Shown here in pieces: positions 43,482 to 52,543 of a stretch of DNA of 64,000 bases. A program made the position numbers and the translations under genes. Source of the DNA: Leucobacter allii (GTDB lineage Bacteria; Actinomycetota; Actinomycetes; Actinomycetales; Microbacteriaceae); contig NZ_CP095045.1 of NCBI RefSeq assembly GCF_022919155.1, positions 3,286,001 through 3,350,000 of the forward strand, given 5' to 3'. Position 1 is the stretch's first letter. Every line of letters starts with the position of its first letter. Below the pieces are notes generated by a model that was not told the DNA's origin, made no database searches, and saw only the letters and a program-made list of their open reading frames with translations.

Positions 43482-44303
43482 ATGGCCAGTCATGAGCAGG
43501 CGTCGGCGTGGCATCGGTTCTGGGAGCGCGGCGGCTGGTGGCGGTCGCTCGTGGCCGTCGCGGTCTACTACGCGCTCTACCAGGGACTGTCCATCGTGGT
43601 CGTGAGTCCCGTCGCCGCGTCCATCGGCGAGGACCCCGCCGCCGCGATCTGGGTCGACTACGCGCTCCCCATCGCGCTCGGCGGAGTGCTGCTGATTCTG
43701 TTCGCGTGCTCGCTCGGCTGGCTCCGCGGACTGTTCGGCCCGCAGCCCATCCGCGGACCGTGGTGGATGTGGATCGGGGTCGCCGTCCCGTTGCTGTTCG
43801 CCCTGCTGCACGTCGCCTCCATCGACTACGCCCGGGCCGGGCCTGGCGTCGTCATCGCATGGCTGGCCGCGGGTCTCTGCATCGGATTCGCGGAGGAGAC
43901 GCTCACCCGCGGTGTGGTCGTGAAGCTCATGCGCTCGGCCGGGTATCGCGAGATCTCCGTGGCCGCCGTGTCGTCGGCGCTGTTCGCCGCCCTGCACGCG
44001 GGAAACCTGCTCTCCGGCCAGGACCTGCTCTCGACGGTGATCCAGCTCGTCTACACGTTCGCCTTCGGCATCTGCATGTATCTGACGCTGCGGGTCACCG
44101 GAAACCTGATCTGGCCGATCCTGCTCCACGCCTCGACCGACCCCTCGACCTCGCTCATGGCGGCGTACCCCGCAGACAACGGCCTCGCCGGGGTCGCCGG
44201 GCTGGGCAACTTCGTCGTGATCTTCGTCGGGCTCGTGCTGCTGATCTTCATCCGAGGTCGCGTCGCCGAGCCTCGCGCAGATGGGCTGACACCTGACGCT
44301 TGA
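43482..44303 (+). CDS. CPBP family intramembrane metalloprotease
   Basis: A 273-residue CPBP/CAAX-type protein: eight hydrophobic segments with EETLTRGV (EExxxR), FAALHAGN (FxxxH) and LHASTD in the last motif. ATG 43482 follows GGAGG. Such proteins cleave membrane peptides or serve as immunity/maturation factors; substrate unknown. No linked bacteriocin gene is seen. Confidence 0.88.
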   Translation: MASHEQASAWHRFWERGGWWRSLVAVAVYYALYQGLSIVVVSPVAASIGEDPAAAIWVDYALPIALGGVLLILFACSLGWLRGLFGPQPIRGPWWMWIGVAVPLLFALLHVASIDYARAGPGVVIAWLAAGLCIGFAEETLTRGVVVKLMRSAGYREISVAAVSSALFAALHAGNLLSGQDLLSTVIQLVYTFAFGICMYLTLRVTGNLIWPILLHASTDPSTSLMAAYPADNGLAGVAGLGNFVVIFVGLVLLIFIRGRVAEPRADGLTPDA

Positions 44304-44408
44304 CGCCGAAGCGCGACACGGGTGGGGCCTCCGTACTGAATCGAATGCCGATTCCTGCTCCTCTCTATGTCCCTAGACTCGAAGTGCATATCTATCCGAA
44401 AGGCCGGC

Positions 44409-45428
44409 ATGAACATCTGGGGCATCCACAACGACACGTTGACCAACGAGCTCGTGGATGATGCGTTCATCAGCCTCGGCTGGGATGAAGTCGGAGACCT
44501 CCGCAAGATCCCACATGGTCGCGAGGGCATCAAGCGGGTACTCGCGGACCAGGAACCGAACGCCAAGCAGCGTTCAATCGCCAACCAGGCCGGCGTTCTC
44601 TTCCGGTTCCGTGATGAGATGCGCGTCGGTGACACCGTGATCGCGCCGTACAAGCCTGACTCGACCATCAACATTGGTGTGATCATCGGAGGGTACGAGT
44701 ACGTGGTCGATGCCCCGACACATCGGCATCGTCATGCCGTTGAGTGGAAGAAGATTGGCATTCCGCGGACCGTCTTCTCACAGAGCGCTCTCTACGAGGT
44801 TGGTTCGGCTATCACCGTGTTTCGCGTGCGCAACCACGGCAGGGAGTTCCTTGCTGCACTCGAATCTGATGGCGCGTCTATTGATGAAGTGACCATCGCC
44901 GTCGATCAGGTGGCAGCACGCGAGAGCGATGATGCCGTCAGTGACGAGCCGCGTGCCTCACGCATCGATCGCCACACGCGCGACTTCGTACTTGAGACAC
45001 TGCACAAGAACATCACGCACCGCGAGTTTGAAGAGTTCACCGCGGCTCTCCTGCGCGCGCTTGGATACGAGGCACGCGTCACCCAGTACTCCCAAGACGG
45101 CGGCGTCGACGTCATCGCACACCGTGACCCGCTCGGCGTGGAGCCGCCTCAGATCAAGGTGCAGTGCAAGCACCTCACAGGCACCATCGGATCCCCCGAC
45201 GTGCAACGACTCGTCGGCACCCAAGGCCCTGGCGAGCACTCGCTATTCGTAACTCTGGGGAGCTACAGCAAGGACGCACGAATGATCGAGCAGCAAAGAC
45301 CTGGCCTGCGTCTCCTCAGCGGCGAAGACATCGTAAGCCTCGTGCTCGAACACTACAGTGAGCTTCCCGAGCGATGGCGGAACGAGATCCCACTGACCAG
45401 TGTGCTTGTGGTGTCAGACGAGGCGTAG
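44409..45428 (+). CDS. Mrr-type restriction endonuclease with N-terminal PUA/EVE-like domain
   Basis: A 339-residue nuclease. Residues 1-about 130 are a PUA-like/EVE-type fold (NIWGIHNDTLTNELVDDAFI, VGDTVIAPYKPDS); residues about 195-310 are the Mrr catalytic domain with the D-QxK nuclease motif: FTAALLRALGYEARV, GGVDVIAH, IKVQCKHL. ATG 44409 with AAAGG 5-6 nt upstream. Codon use is visibly less GC3-biased than neighbours, pointing to transfer. The EVE half could read modified bases, so it may cut methylated DNA. Next to an IS3 remnant; probably a defence island fragment. Confidence 0.88.
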   Translation: MNIWGIHNDTLTNELVDDAFISLGWDEVGDLRKIPHGREGIKRVLADQEPNAKQRSIANQAGVLFRFRDEMRVGDTVIAPYKPDSTINIGVIIGGYEYVVDAPTHRHRHAVEWKKIGIPRTVFSQSALYEVGSAITVFRVRNHGREFLAALESDGASIDEVTIAVDQVAARESDDAVSDEPRASRIDRHTRDFVLETLHKNITHREFEEFTAALLRALGYEARVTQYSQDGGVDVIAHRDPLGVEPPQIKVQCKHLTGTIGSPDVQRLVGTQGPGEHSLFVTLGSYSKDARMIEQQRPGLRLLSGEDIVSLVLEHYSELPERWRNEIPLTSVLVVSDEA

Positions 45429-45662
45429 GGGTTCGGCGGTATCGACGAGCCATTTCGTAGGCCTGTTCGCCGCATCCGAGGGTGCGGCACGCCACCGCGA
45501 CCGGCCCCCTGTCCCGAGCACCGGTCGCGGCCAGCTCGTGGACGAGCGGGTAGGTCATCTCGGGGTCGTGATATAGACCTGCGACACACATACCGCCGTG
45601 CTACGAAGCACCTCGTTCTCCATCTCGAGCTCCCGGAAACGCTTCACCGCGGCAGAAATCGC
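45421..45662 (-). mobile_element. IS3-family remnant (orfA and orfB fragments)
   Basis: Read leftward, one frame gives the end of an IS3 OrfA (AAVKRFRELEMENEVLRST) and the overlapping frame gives the start of an OrfB (MTYPLVHELAATGA, PVAVACRTLGCGEQAYEMAR), as in intact IS3 elements where OrfA and OrfB are linked by frameshifting. The DDE catalytic part is missing, no terminal repeats are visible, and small insertions disturb the frame. It is a dead fragment whose left end overlaps the restriction gene's stop by a few bases. Confidence 0.65.
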
Positions 45663-45775
45663 GCACGAGCTCATCACTGTAGTTCTGTATTGATCCTTCC
45701 AGCACCGCGGCCATCGCCAGTGCCGCTCGGCTCCATCCCGATGGCGAACCGCTCGGGCTCACCGTGGTGCGCGCC

Positions 45776-46360
45776 CTAGGCGAACGCGATGCTCGCGATG
45801 ATCCGCTCGCGGAGCAGATGGGCCTCGTCCTCTGACATGGTGACCGGGGTCTGAATTTCCACGGTCCACTGCCGATCCTCGTGGAGCCCGCCCAGCCAGA
45901 GGGAGCGCATGAGGTCGTCCGAGGCCTCGGCAGTCCAGGCCTCCACTCCGTCGACCGTCCGGTCGTCGAGCCGGGTCGGCTTCGGGTCGTTCGCGGAGAC
46001 GTCGAGAAAGGCCTGGGCGTCGAGATCGAGATCGCTCTGCACGGCCGGCAGATCACTGATCGTCACCATCACCGGGTATCCGTCGTCCATGAGGGCGGTC
46101 GCCGATACCGTCAGCTCCCCAGACTCCGGTCGAAGCCAGCGCAGATCCTCGGTGAGGCGCAGGGTCAAAGTCCGGATCTCGAGCATCTCGCCCTCCGCAG
46201 GAGGAACCTCAGGCTCAGCCGGCCCGGAAGGCGCGGTGCTCGTCGGGGCCGTCGTGGACTCCCGAGGTTCCGCGCCCGAGAGGCCGCAGCCCGAGAGCGC
46301 GAGCATCAGCGAGAGGCCGATCAGCACGACACCTGCGGCAGAGGGGGAACGCATTCGCAT
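45776..46360 (-). CDS. Putative lipoprotein, unknown function
   Basis: A 194-residue lipoprotein: signal peptide, Cys25 in LALSGC, Thr/Pro/Ser linker, then a beta-rich domain with LDLDAQAFLDVSAN and AEASDDLMRSLWLGG. ATG 46360 after AGGAG. Not close to a named family I can state. The region 46361-46687 that follows on this strand contains only the hairpin at 46606-46639. Confidence 0.75.
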   Translation of the reverse strand: MRMRSPSAAGVVLIGLSLMLALSGCGLSGAEPRESTTAPTSTAPSGPAEPEVPPAEGEMLEIRTLTLRLTEDLRWLRPESGELTVSATALMDDGYPVMVTISDLPAVQSDLDLDAQAFLDVSANDPKPTRLDDRTVDGVEAWTAEASDDLMRSLWLGGLHEDRQWTVEIQTPVTMSEDEAHLLRERIIASIAFA

Positions 46361-46605
46361 GAGAACTCCTGAGCGCCGTGGCCGTATTCACCCGGCCAGT
46401 GCTCTCAGTTCCCTGAGTTCCGGAGCTCCCACGTGATGCCTCGCGAAGCACGGGGCTGGGCGTGAGGAATCGCGCGTAAGAAAGCTGACCGTCACCACAT
46501 CGTACCCGAGATTGCGAATCGACCTTGGAGTCATGACCACACCGCTGGAAGCCTCGCATGAACACGTATCGGTTCGCGAGCAGCACACTCACGCACGAAC
46601 GACGA

Positions 46606-46639
46606 AGCGGCTCGGATCCTGAACCGGATCCGAGCCGCT
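46606..46639. terminator. 14-bp perfect stem-loop near tRNA-Leu
   Basis: AGCGGCTCGGATCC (46606-46619), loop TGAACC, GGATCCGAGCCGCT (46626-46639). Perfect 14-bp stem, 49 bp beyond the tRNA 3' end on its strand; the most likely role is transcription termination of the tRNA. No U-run. Confidence 0.65.
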
Positions 46640-46687
46640 CTCGCCATTTCGTGAACTCGGGCTTCACATGAAGTGAAACACCCCTCG

Positions 46688-46771
46688 TGCGCGAGGGGGG
46701 ACTTGAACCCCCACGCCCTTGCGGGCACTGGCACCTGAAGCCAGCGCGTCTGCCAATTCCGCCACTCGCGC
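46688..46771 (-). tRNA. leuT-like: tRNA-Leu(CAG)
   Basis: Leftward class II tRNA of 84 nt. Acceptor stem GCGCGAG/CTCGCGC, D-arm with GGCGGAATTGGCAGACGC, anticodon loop TTCAGGT giving anticodon CAG, a long variable arm (TGCCCGCAAGGGC) and T-loop GGGGGTTCAAGTCCCCC; discriminator A. The CCA end is not encoded (ACG instead), which is normal in many actinobacteria. Gene symbol is only descriptive. Confidence 0.97.
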
Positions 46772-46962
46772 GAGTCGTGATCCGGGCGGCCTCGCCTGGA
46801 CAACTCTGCAATCTTAGCAGCACCGCGGCGCTCACACCAAAGCGTCCGGTCGGCGGGCTAAACTGGGCCACATTCGGCCGCCTTGGCTAGGGTGGCACAC
46901 TGACGACAGCACGGACACGACGGCGCGGCAGCGCAGGAGCACACGGAACGGGGGTGGGGCGC

Positions 46963-47841
46963 ATGGGCATTCTGGACAGCGTGGAGCGCGGGCTCGAGCG
47001 CGCCGTCAACGGCGCCTTCGCCCGCACCTTCCGCTCGGGCGTGCAGCCGGTGGAGATCGCCTCGGCGCTCAAGCGCGAGCTCGACATCGGCGCCGTGATC
47101 GTCGACCGGGATCGCGTGCTCGCCCCCAACCGCTTCGTCGTCCGCGTCTCCGAGAAGGACGCGACGCGCCTGCAGAATCTCGGCGCCTCGCTCGAGCAGG
47201 AGCTGCGCGGGGTCGTGCTCAAGCACGCGAAGCGCCAGAGCTACCAGCTGATGGGCGAACCCGACGTCGAGATCCGCGCCGACCACGCCCTCACGACCGG
47301 GGTCGTCGAGATCGACGCCTCCCGCGTCGAGGGCGCCGTCGACTGGGTGGCCGTGATCGACGTCGACGGGGCGCGGCACGAGCTGCGGCGCGGCACGACG
47401 ACGGTCGGCCGCGGCACCGACTGCGGGATCCGGATCGGCGACAGCGCCGCCTCCCGCAAGCACCTCGAGATCATCTGGGACGGCCAGGCCGGCATCGCCC
47501 GAGATCTCGGCTCCACCAACGGCTCGAAGATCAACGGCCAGCGCTTCCGCGAGGCGGCCCTCTCCCCCGGCATCGCCATCACCATCGGCCAGACCGCGCT
47601 GCGCTTCCAGCTCGTCCCGGGCCGCGCCCAGCGCTCGGTGCCCCAGGCGCAGCCCCAGGCCCAGGCCCAGGTGCGCCCCGCCGCGCCGAGCGCCCCGCAG
47701 CCGCAGCCGCCCCGCCCGGCCCCCGCAGACCCGCACGTTCCGTCTCGCGCGCACCGCGCGCCCGGCGCCGCCCCGCAGGCGCCCGATCCCCGGTCCGGCG
47801 ATGCCCCGAGCATCGACCAGGACTTCTGGAGGGGCCTATGA
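46963..47841 (+). CDS. fhaA: FhaA: DUF3662 and FHA-domain protein
   Basis: A 292-residue protein: N-terminal DUF3662 domain (1-about 120, GILDSVERGLERAVNGAF...), a FHA domain at about 145-215 (GRGTDCGIRIGDSAASRKHLE, STNGSKING), and a Gln/Pro-rich linker tail. In actinobacteria it binds phospho-threonine on PknA/PknB and on the MurJ/CwsA group, restraining peptidoglycan synthesis. ATG 46963; a GTG at 46954 is in frame. First gene of the envelope cluster; its stop overlaps fhaB. Confidence 0.92.
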   Translation: MGILDSVERGLERAVNGAFARTFRSGVQPVEIASALKRELDIGAVIVDRDRVLAPNRFVVRVSEKDATRLQNLGASLEQELRGVVLKHAKRQSYQLMGEPDVEIRADHALTTGVVEIDASRVEGAVDWVAVIDVDGARHELRRGTTTVGRGTDCGIRIGDSAASRKHLEIIWDGQAGIARDLGSTNGSKINGQRFREAALSPGIAITIGQTALRFQLVPGRAQRSVPQAQPQAQAQVRPAAPSAPQPQPPRPAPADPHVPSRAHRAPGAAPQAPDPRSGDAPSIDQDFWRGL

Positions 47842-48401
47842 GCGAATTGACCCTGTTGATCCTGCGCATCGGCTTCCTGGTGCTGCTGTGGTTCTTCATC
47901 TTCGCGATCGTCTACGCGCTGCGCAGCGACCTCTTCGGCGCCCCGGTGCGCCGGCTGAAGGGCGACTCGGGCGCGCCGCAGGTCGTCACGCCGCAGTCCC
48001 CGGCCCCGGCCCCCGCGGCGCCGCGGCCGTCGCAGGCTGCGGCGCCCCCCTACACGGGCCCCGCGATCACGCCGAGCGGCGGCGCGCTGCCCTCGGCCGG
48101 CGGCGGGGGCGCGGCGCGCTCCCTCGTCATCACCTCGGGGGTCGCCTCCGGCACCGCGATCACGCTCGATGAGGATCTCGTGACCATCGGCCGCTCCAGC
48201 GACTCCACCCTCGTCATCGTCGACGAGTACACCTCCACGCATCACGCGCGCCTCGCCCGCACCGGCGAGCAGTGGATCCTCACCGACCTCGACTCGACCA
48301 ACGGCACCCGCCTCGACGGCGCCCGCGTCACCGCCTCCGTCCCCGTCCCGCCCTTCACCCCGGTCACCATCGGCACGACGACCTTCGAGCTGAGGCCCTG
48401 A
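47838..48401 (+). CDS. fhaB: FhaB (FipA): membrane-anchored FHA-domain protein
   Basis: A 187-residue protein: membrane helix at residues 5-28, Pro/Ala linker, FHA domain at about 108-180 (IGRSSDSTLVIVDEYTSTHHARL, STNGTRLDG). Scaffolds phosphorylated cell-division partners (FtsZ/FtsQ in mycobacteria). ATGA-coupled to fhaA and 2 bp before pstP. Confidence 0.93.
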   Translation: MSELTLLILRIGFLVLLWFFIFAIVYALRSDLFGAPVRRLKGDSGAPQVVTPQSPAPAPAAPRPSQAAAPPYTGPAITPSGGALPSAGGGGAARSLVITSGVASGTAITLDEDLVTIGRSSDSTLVIVDEYTSTHHARLARTGEQWILTDLDSTNGTRLDGARVTASVPVPPFTPVTIGTTTFELRP

Positions 48402-48403
48402 GC

Positions 48404-49678
48404 GTGGGAGTCGCCTACACCAGCGCCATCGGCTCGCATGTCGGGATGGTGCGGTCGAACAACCAGGACTCCGGCTTCGCCGGCGGGCACCTCTTCCTCG
48501 TCGCCGACGGCATGGGCGGCCACGCGGGCGGCGACGTCGCCTCCGCCATCGCCGCGAAGGCGCTCTCGAGCCTCGACGTGCCGCCGACGGGCAGCGCCGA
48601 GACGGCCACGAACGCGCTCCGCACCGCCATCCTCGAGGCGAACGCGAAGCTCCGCGCCACCGTGCGCGAGCGCCCCGAGCTCGCCGGCATGGGCACGACC
48701 TTCACGGGCTTCATCCCCGTCGGCGACCGCCTCGCCCTCGCCCACATCGGCGACTCGCGCCTCTACCTGCTGCGCGACGGCGCGCTGCAGCAGATCACGA
48801 AGGATCACACCTTCGTGCAGCGCCTCGTCGACAGCGGCAAGATCACCGAGGAGGAGGCGAAGACGCACCCGCGGCGCTCCGTGCTCATGCGCGTGCTCGG
48901 CGACGTCGACTCCTCCCCCCAGGTCGACACCCGCGTGCTCGACACCCGCCCGGGCGATGTCTGGCTGCTGTGCTCCGACGGCCTCTGCGGCTACGTCGAG
49001 GACGACGACATCGAGAAGATCCTGCGCCGCCGCACCTCGTTGCAGGGCGCCGTCGACGCCCTCATCGACAAGAGCCTCGCCCACGGCGCCCCCGACAACG
49101 TGACGGTCGTGCTCGTCGAGACGGAGGCCGCCCCGGAGCTCGATCCCGACGACACCCGCGAGCTCGTGGAGGCCGAGCGCCGCTTCGTCGGCTCCGCCGC
49201 GACCGCGCCCGAGCCGCGCGACGGCGCCGTCTCCACCGCCCGCACCCGCATCCTCGGCCGCCGCCGGCCGGTGCGCCGCCCGCCGGTCGTCGAGGAGAGC
49301 CACTTCGAGCCGCGCGTGGACGAGTACCTCGCCGAGCTCATCGCCGAGACCCGCCGCCGCAACCGCAACCGGCGCGTCCTGTGGGCGCTCGGCGCCGTCG
49401 TCGTGCTGCTCGGGATCGCGGGCGCCCTCGGCCTCGGCTACCAGTGGACGCAGTCCCGCTACTTCGTCGGCACCGACGGCGAGACCGTCATCATCTACCG
49501 CGGCGTGCAGCAGAACCTCGGATCCTTCTCCCTGCACAGCGTCGCCGAGGACACCGACATCCCGCTCTCCGAGCTGGACGGCCTCGAGCAGCGCCAGGTG
49601 GAGCGCACCCTCGGCGCCGGCTCCCTCGAGGAGGCGCGCGACATCGTGCTGCGATTGGGGGTGCACGAGGATGAGTGA
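48404..49678 (+). CDS. pstP: PP2C-type protein phosphatase PstP
   Basis: A 424-residue membrane phosphatase: catalytic PP2C domain 1-about 240 with VADGMGGHAGGD, GDSRLYLL, SDGL and GAPDNVTVV; membrane helix about 325-345 and an extracellular tail. It removes phosphate from PknA/PknB and their substrates, balancing the kinases downstream. Starts at GTG 48404, 2 bp after fhaB; overlaps rodA by 8 bp. Confidence 0.95.
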   Translation: MGVAYTSAIGSHVGMVRSNNQDSGFAGGHLFLVADGMGGHAGGDVASAIAAKALSSLDVPPTGSAETATNALRTAILEANAKLRATVRERPELAGMGTTFTGFIPVGDRLALAHIGDSRLYLLRDGALQQITKDHTFVQRLVDSGKITEEEAKTHPRRSVLMRVLGDVDSSPQVDTRVLDTRPGDVWLLCSDGLCGYVEDDDIEKILRRRTSLQGAVDALIDKSLAHGAPDNVTVVLVETEAAPELDPDDTRELVEAERRFVGSAATAPEPRDGAVSTARTRILGRRRPVRRPPVVEESHFEPRVDEYLAELIAETRRRNRNRRVLWALGAVVVLLGIAGALGLGYQWTQSRYFVGTDGETVIIYRGVQQNLGSFSLHSVAEDTDIPLSELDGLEQRQVERTLGAGSLEEARDIVLRLGVHEDE

Positions 49679-51059
49679 GCCCCGCAGCTTCGAGAAGACC
49701 CGCACGAGCGAGACCGTGCTGCAGCGCATCACGGCGCTGCGCGCGCCCCGACTCCTCCTCACCCTCGAGCTCGCGCTCCTCCTCCTCGCCGTGGCCATCG
49801 GCGTCGCCGCCGTCGTCATCGTCGACCTCACCGTGCGCGGCGCGCTCTCCACCGAGCTCCTCCCCGCGGGCGTCGTCTTCGTGCTCGCGCTCATGGCGCT
49901 GCACATCACCATCCGCCGCATCGCGCCCGACGCCGACCCGCTCATCATGCCCATCGCGGCCTTCCTGAACTCGGTCGGCATCGCGATGATCTACCGCATC
50001 GACCTCGCCCGCGAGGTCAGCGGCTGGGAGTCCACCTCGGTGCGGCAGCTCGTGTGGTCCACGGTCGCGCTCGTCGCCGCCATGGCGGTGCTGTTGCTCA
50101 TCCGCAACCACATGGTGCTGTTCCGCTACACGTACCTCACGGGGCTCGCCGCGGTCATCCTGCTGCTGCTGCCGATGCTGCCGGGCATCGGCCAGACGAT
50201 CAACGGCGCGCGCGTGTGGATCCACATCGGCTCCTTCTCCTTCCAGCCCGGCGAGATCGCGAAGATCCTGCTCGCCGTCTTCTTCGCGGGCTACCTCGTG
50301 CGCAACCGTGATTCGCTCGCGATGGTCGGCAAGAAGGTGCTCGGCATCCGCTTCCCCCGCGCCCGCGATCTCGGTCCGCTGCTCGTCTTCTGGCTCGCGG
50401 CCATGTCCGTGCTCGTGTTCCAGCGCGACCTCGGCACCTCGCTGCTCTACTTCGGCCTCTTCCTGTCCATGCTCTATCTCGCGACGGCGCGGATCGGCTG
50501 GATCATCCTCGGCGTCGGTCTCTTCCTCGTCGGCGGCCTCGTCGCGAGCCAGACCCTCTCCTACGTGGGCGACCGCTTCGCGAACTGGCTCGACCCCTTC
50601 GCCGACGCGCACGGCGCGAGCTACCAGATGGTGCAGGGCCTCTTCGGCATGGCGAACGGCGGCATGACCGGCACGGGCCTCGGCCAGGGCTACCCCGACG
50701 ACACGCCCCTCGCCCAGAGCGACTACATCGTGCCGAGCCTCGGCGAGGAGCTCGGGCTCATCGGCCTGTTCGTCGTGCTCGCGTGCTACCTGCTGCTCGT
50801 GGGCCGCGGGCTGCGGATCGGCTTCGCCGGCCACGACGACTTCGGCAAGCTCCTCGCCTCCGGCCTCGCCTTCTCGATCGCGCTGCAGGTGTTCATCGTC
50901 GTCGGCGGCGTCACCCGCGTGATCCCCCTCACCGGCCTCACGGCGCCCTTCCTCGCCGCGGGCGGATCCTCCCTCGTCTCGAACTGGATCATCATCGCCC
51001 TGCTCATCCTCCTGTCCGGGTCGGTCCGCAGTCGTCCGAAGCTGGTGATCCGCGCATGA
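49671..51059 (+). CDS. rodA: Peptidoglycan polymerase RodA/FtsW (SEDS family)
   Basis: A 462-residue SEDS glycosyltransferase with ten helices; signatures GARVWIHIGSFSFQPGEIAKI, QRDLGTSLLYFGLF (catalytic Asp region), SDYIVPSLGEELG. Works with the class B PBP encoded immediately downstream (ATGA overlap at 51056) to polymerise lipid II in elongation. Confidence 0.95.
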   Translation: MSEPRSFEKTRTSETVLQRITALRAPRLLLTLELALLLLAVAIGVAAVVIVDLTVRGALSTELLPAGVVFVLALMALHITIRRIAPDADPLIMPIAAFLNSVGIAMIYRIDLAREVSGWESTSVRQLVWSTVALVAAMAVLLLIRNHMVLFRYTYLTGLAAVILLLLPMLPGIGQTINGARVWIHIGSFSFQPGEIAKILLAVFFAGYLVRNRDSLAMVGKKVLGIRFPRARDLGPLLVFWLAAMSVLVFQRDLGTSLLYFGLFLSMLYLATARIGWIILGVGLFLVGGLVASQTLSYVGDRFANWLDPFADAHGASYQMVQGLFGMANGGMTGTGLGQGYPDDTPLAQSDYIVPSLGEELGLIGLFVVLACYLLLVGRGLRIGFAGHDDFGKLLASGLAFSIALQVFIVVGGVTRVIPLTGLTAPFLAAGGSSLVSNWIIIALLILLSGSVRSRPKLVIRA

Positions 51060-52543
51060 ACAAGCCGCTGAAGTTCATTTCCCGCACCGTGTTCGGCATG
51101 TTCCTGGTGCTGTTCTTCTCCGTCACGATGATCCAGTTCGTGTCGGCGGACGAGCTGCGCGCGAACGAGCTCAACACGCGCACCATCAAGAACGGCTACA
51201 AGGTCGAGCGCGGCTCGATCCTCGTGAACGGCGACCCGATCGCCTTCTCGACGCCCACCGACGACTCCTTCCGCTACCTGCGGCAGTACTCGGCCGGCCC
51301 GCTCTACGCGCCGGTCACCGGCTACTACTCGCACACGCAGGGCATGACCGGCCTCGAGGCCGCCATGAACCAGGATCTCTCGGGCATCGGCAACGCCCAG
51401 TTCTTCACCCGCCTGATGAACACCCTGAACGGCGTCTCGCCCCAGGGCAGCTCCGTGGAGACGACGATCGATCCCGCGGCGCAGGAGGCGGCGGTCGCGG
51501 CGCTCACCGAGGGCGGCTTCTCGGGCGCGGTCGTCGCGATCGAGCCGGACACGGGCAGGATCCTCGCGCTCGCCTCTACGCCCTCCTACGACCCCAATCT
51601 GCTCTCGAGCAACAGCGACGCCGACATCATCACGAACTACAGCCAGCTCGAGGACGATCCGGGGCAGCCGCTCGTGAACCGCGCGATCGCCGGCGACCTG
51701 TACCACCCGGGCTCGGTGTACAAGCTCCTCGTCGCGGCCGCCGCGATCGAGGCCGGCGAGGCGAAGCCGAGCTCCGAGTACGCGAACCCGGCGCAGCTCG
51801 CGCTGCCGCAGTCGAGCGCCGTGATGCAGAACGCCTCGCGCAGCACCTGCGGCGCGGGGGCGAAGGCGACGCTCGAGCAGGCCATCGTCATGTCCTGCAA
51901 CATCCCCATCGCCGAGCTCGCGATGAGCATGGACCGCGACGCGGTGCCCGAGATGGCGCACGCCTTCGGCTTCGGGCAGGACATCGAGATCCCCCTCGCC
52001 GTCACCCCGTCGACCTCCGAGATCCCCGAGGACCAGGCGCAGACCGCGCTCTCCTCCATCGGCCAGCTCGACGTGCGCGCGACGCCGCTGCAGATCGCCA
52101 TGGTCTCGGCCGGCATCGCGAACGGCGGCGAGGTGATGACGCCCTACCTCGTGGAGAAGGTCATCACCCCCGACCTGCGCGCGGAGAAGGAGTTCTCGCC
52201 CGAGACCTTCAGCACGCCGATCTCGCGGGAGACCGCGGACGCGGTGGGCGAGATGATGGAGCACGGCGTCTCGAACCCCGAGGGGCTCGCGCAGAACGCC
52301 GGGATCGACGGCGTGCGCGTCGCGGGCAAGACCGGCACCGCGGAGAACGGTACGGACGAGGACGGGAATGACCTTCCCTTTACGCTGTGGTTCACGGGCT
52401 TCGCGCCGGTCGACGACCCGCAGGTCGCGGTCGCGGTCGTCATCGAGGACGCGGGCGGCGAGGCATACAACTTCGAGGGCGGATCGTCCGATCTGCCCAC
52501 GGCTGTCGGAAAACGAGTAATGGAAGCGGTGTTGAGCGAATGA
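51056..52543 (+). CDS. pbpA: Class B penicillin-binding protein PbpA
   Basis: A 495-residue transpeptidase. N-terminal anchor at 9-31, then the transpeptidase domain with S220-V-Y-K223 (nucleophile tetrad), S280-C-N282 and K425-T-G. The usual SxN is SCN. It crosslinks peptidoglycan as the RodA partner. ATGA overlap with rodA and with pknA. Confidence 0.95.
   Translation: MNKPLKFISRTVFGMFLVLFFSVTMIQFVSADELRANELNTRTIKNGYKVERGSILVNGDPIAFSTPTDDSFRYLRQYSAGPLYAPVTGYYSHTQGMTGLEAAMNQDLSGIGNAQFFTRLMNTLNGVSPQGSSVETTIDPAAQEAAVAALTEGGFSGAVVAIEPDTGRILALASTPSYDPNLLSSNSDADIITNYSQLEDDPGQPLVNRAIAGDLYHPGSVYKLLVAAAAIEAGEAKPSSEYANPAQLALPQSSAVMQNASRSTCGAGAKATLEQAIVMSCNIPIAELAMSMDRDAVPEMAHAFGFGQDIEIPLAVTPSTSEIPEDQAQTALSSIGQLDVRATPLQIAMVSAGIANGGEVMTPYLVEKVITPDLRAEKEFSPETFSTPISRETADAVGEMMEHGVSNPEGLAQNAGIDGVRVAGKTGTAENGTDEDGNDLPFTLWFTGFAPVDDPQVAVAVVIEDAGGEAYNFEGGSSDLPTAVGKRVMEAVLSE

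Noticed and set aside
46606..46639. The 14-bp stem near tRNA-Leu as a phage or element attachment site
   Set aside because: No integrase, no direct repeat with the tRNA 3' end; termination explains it.
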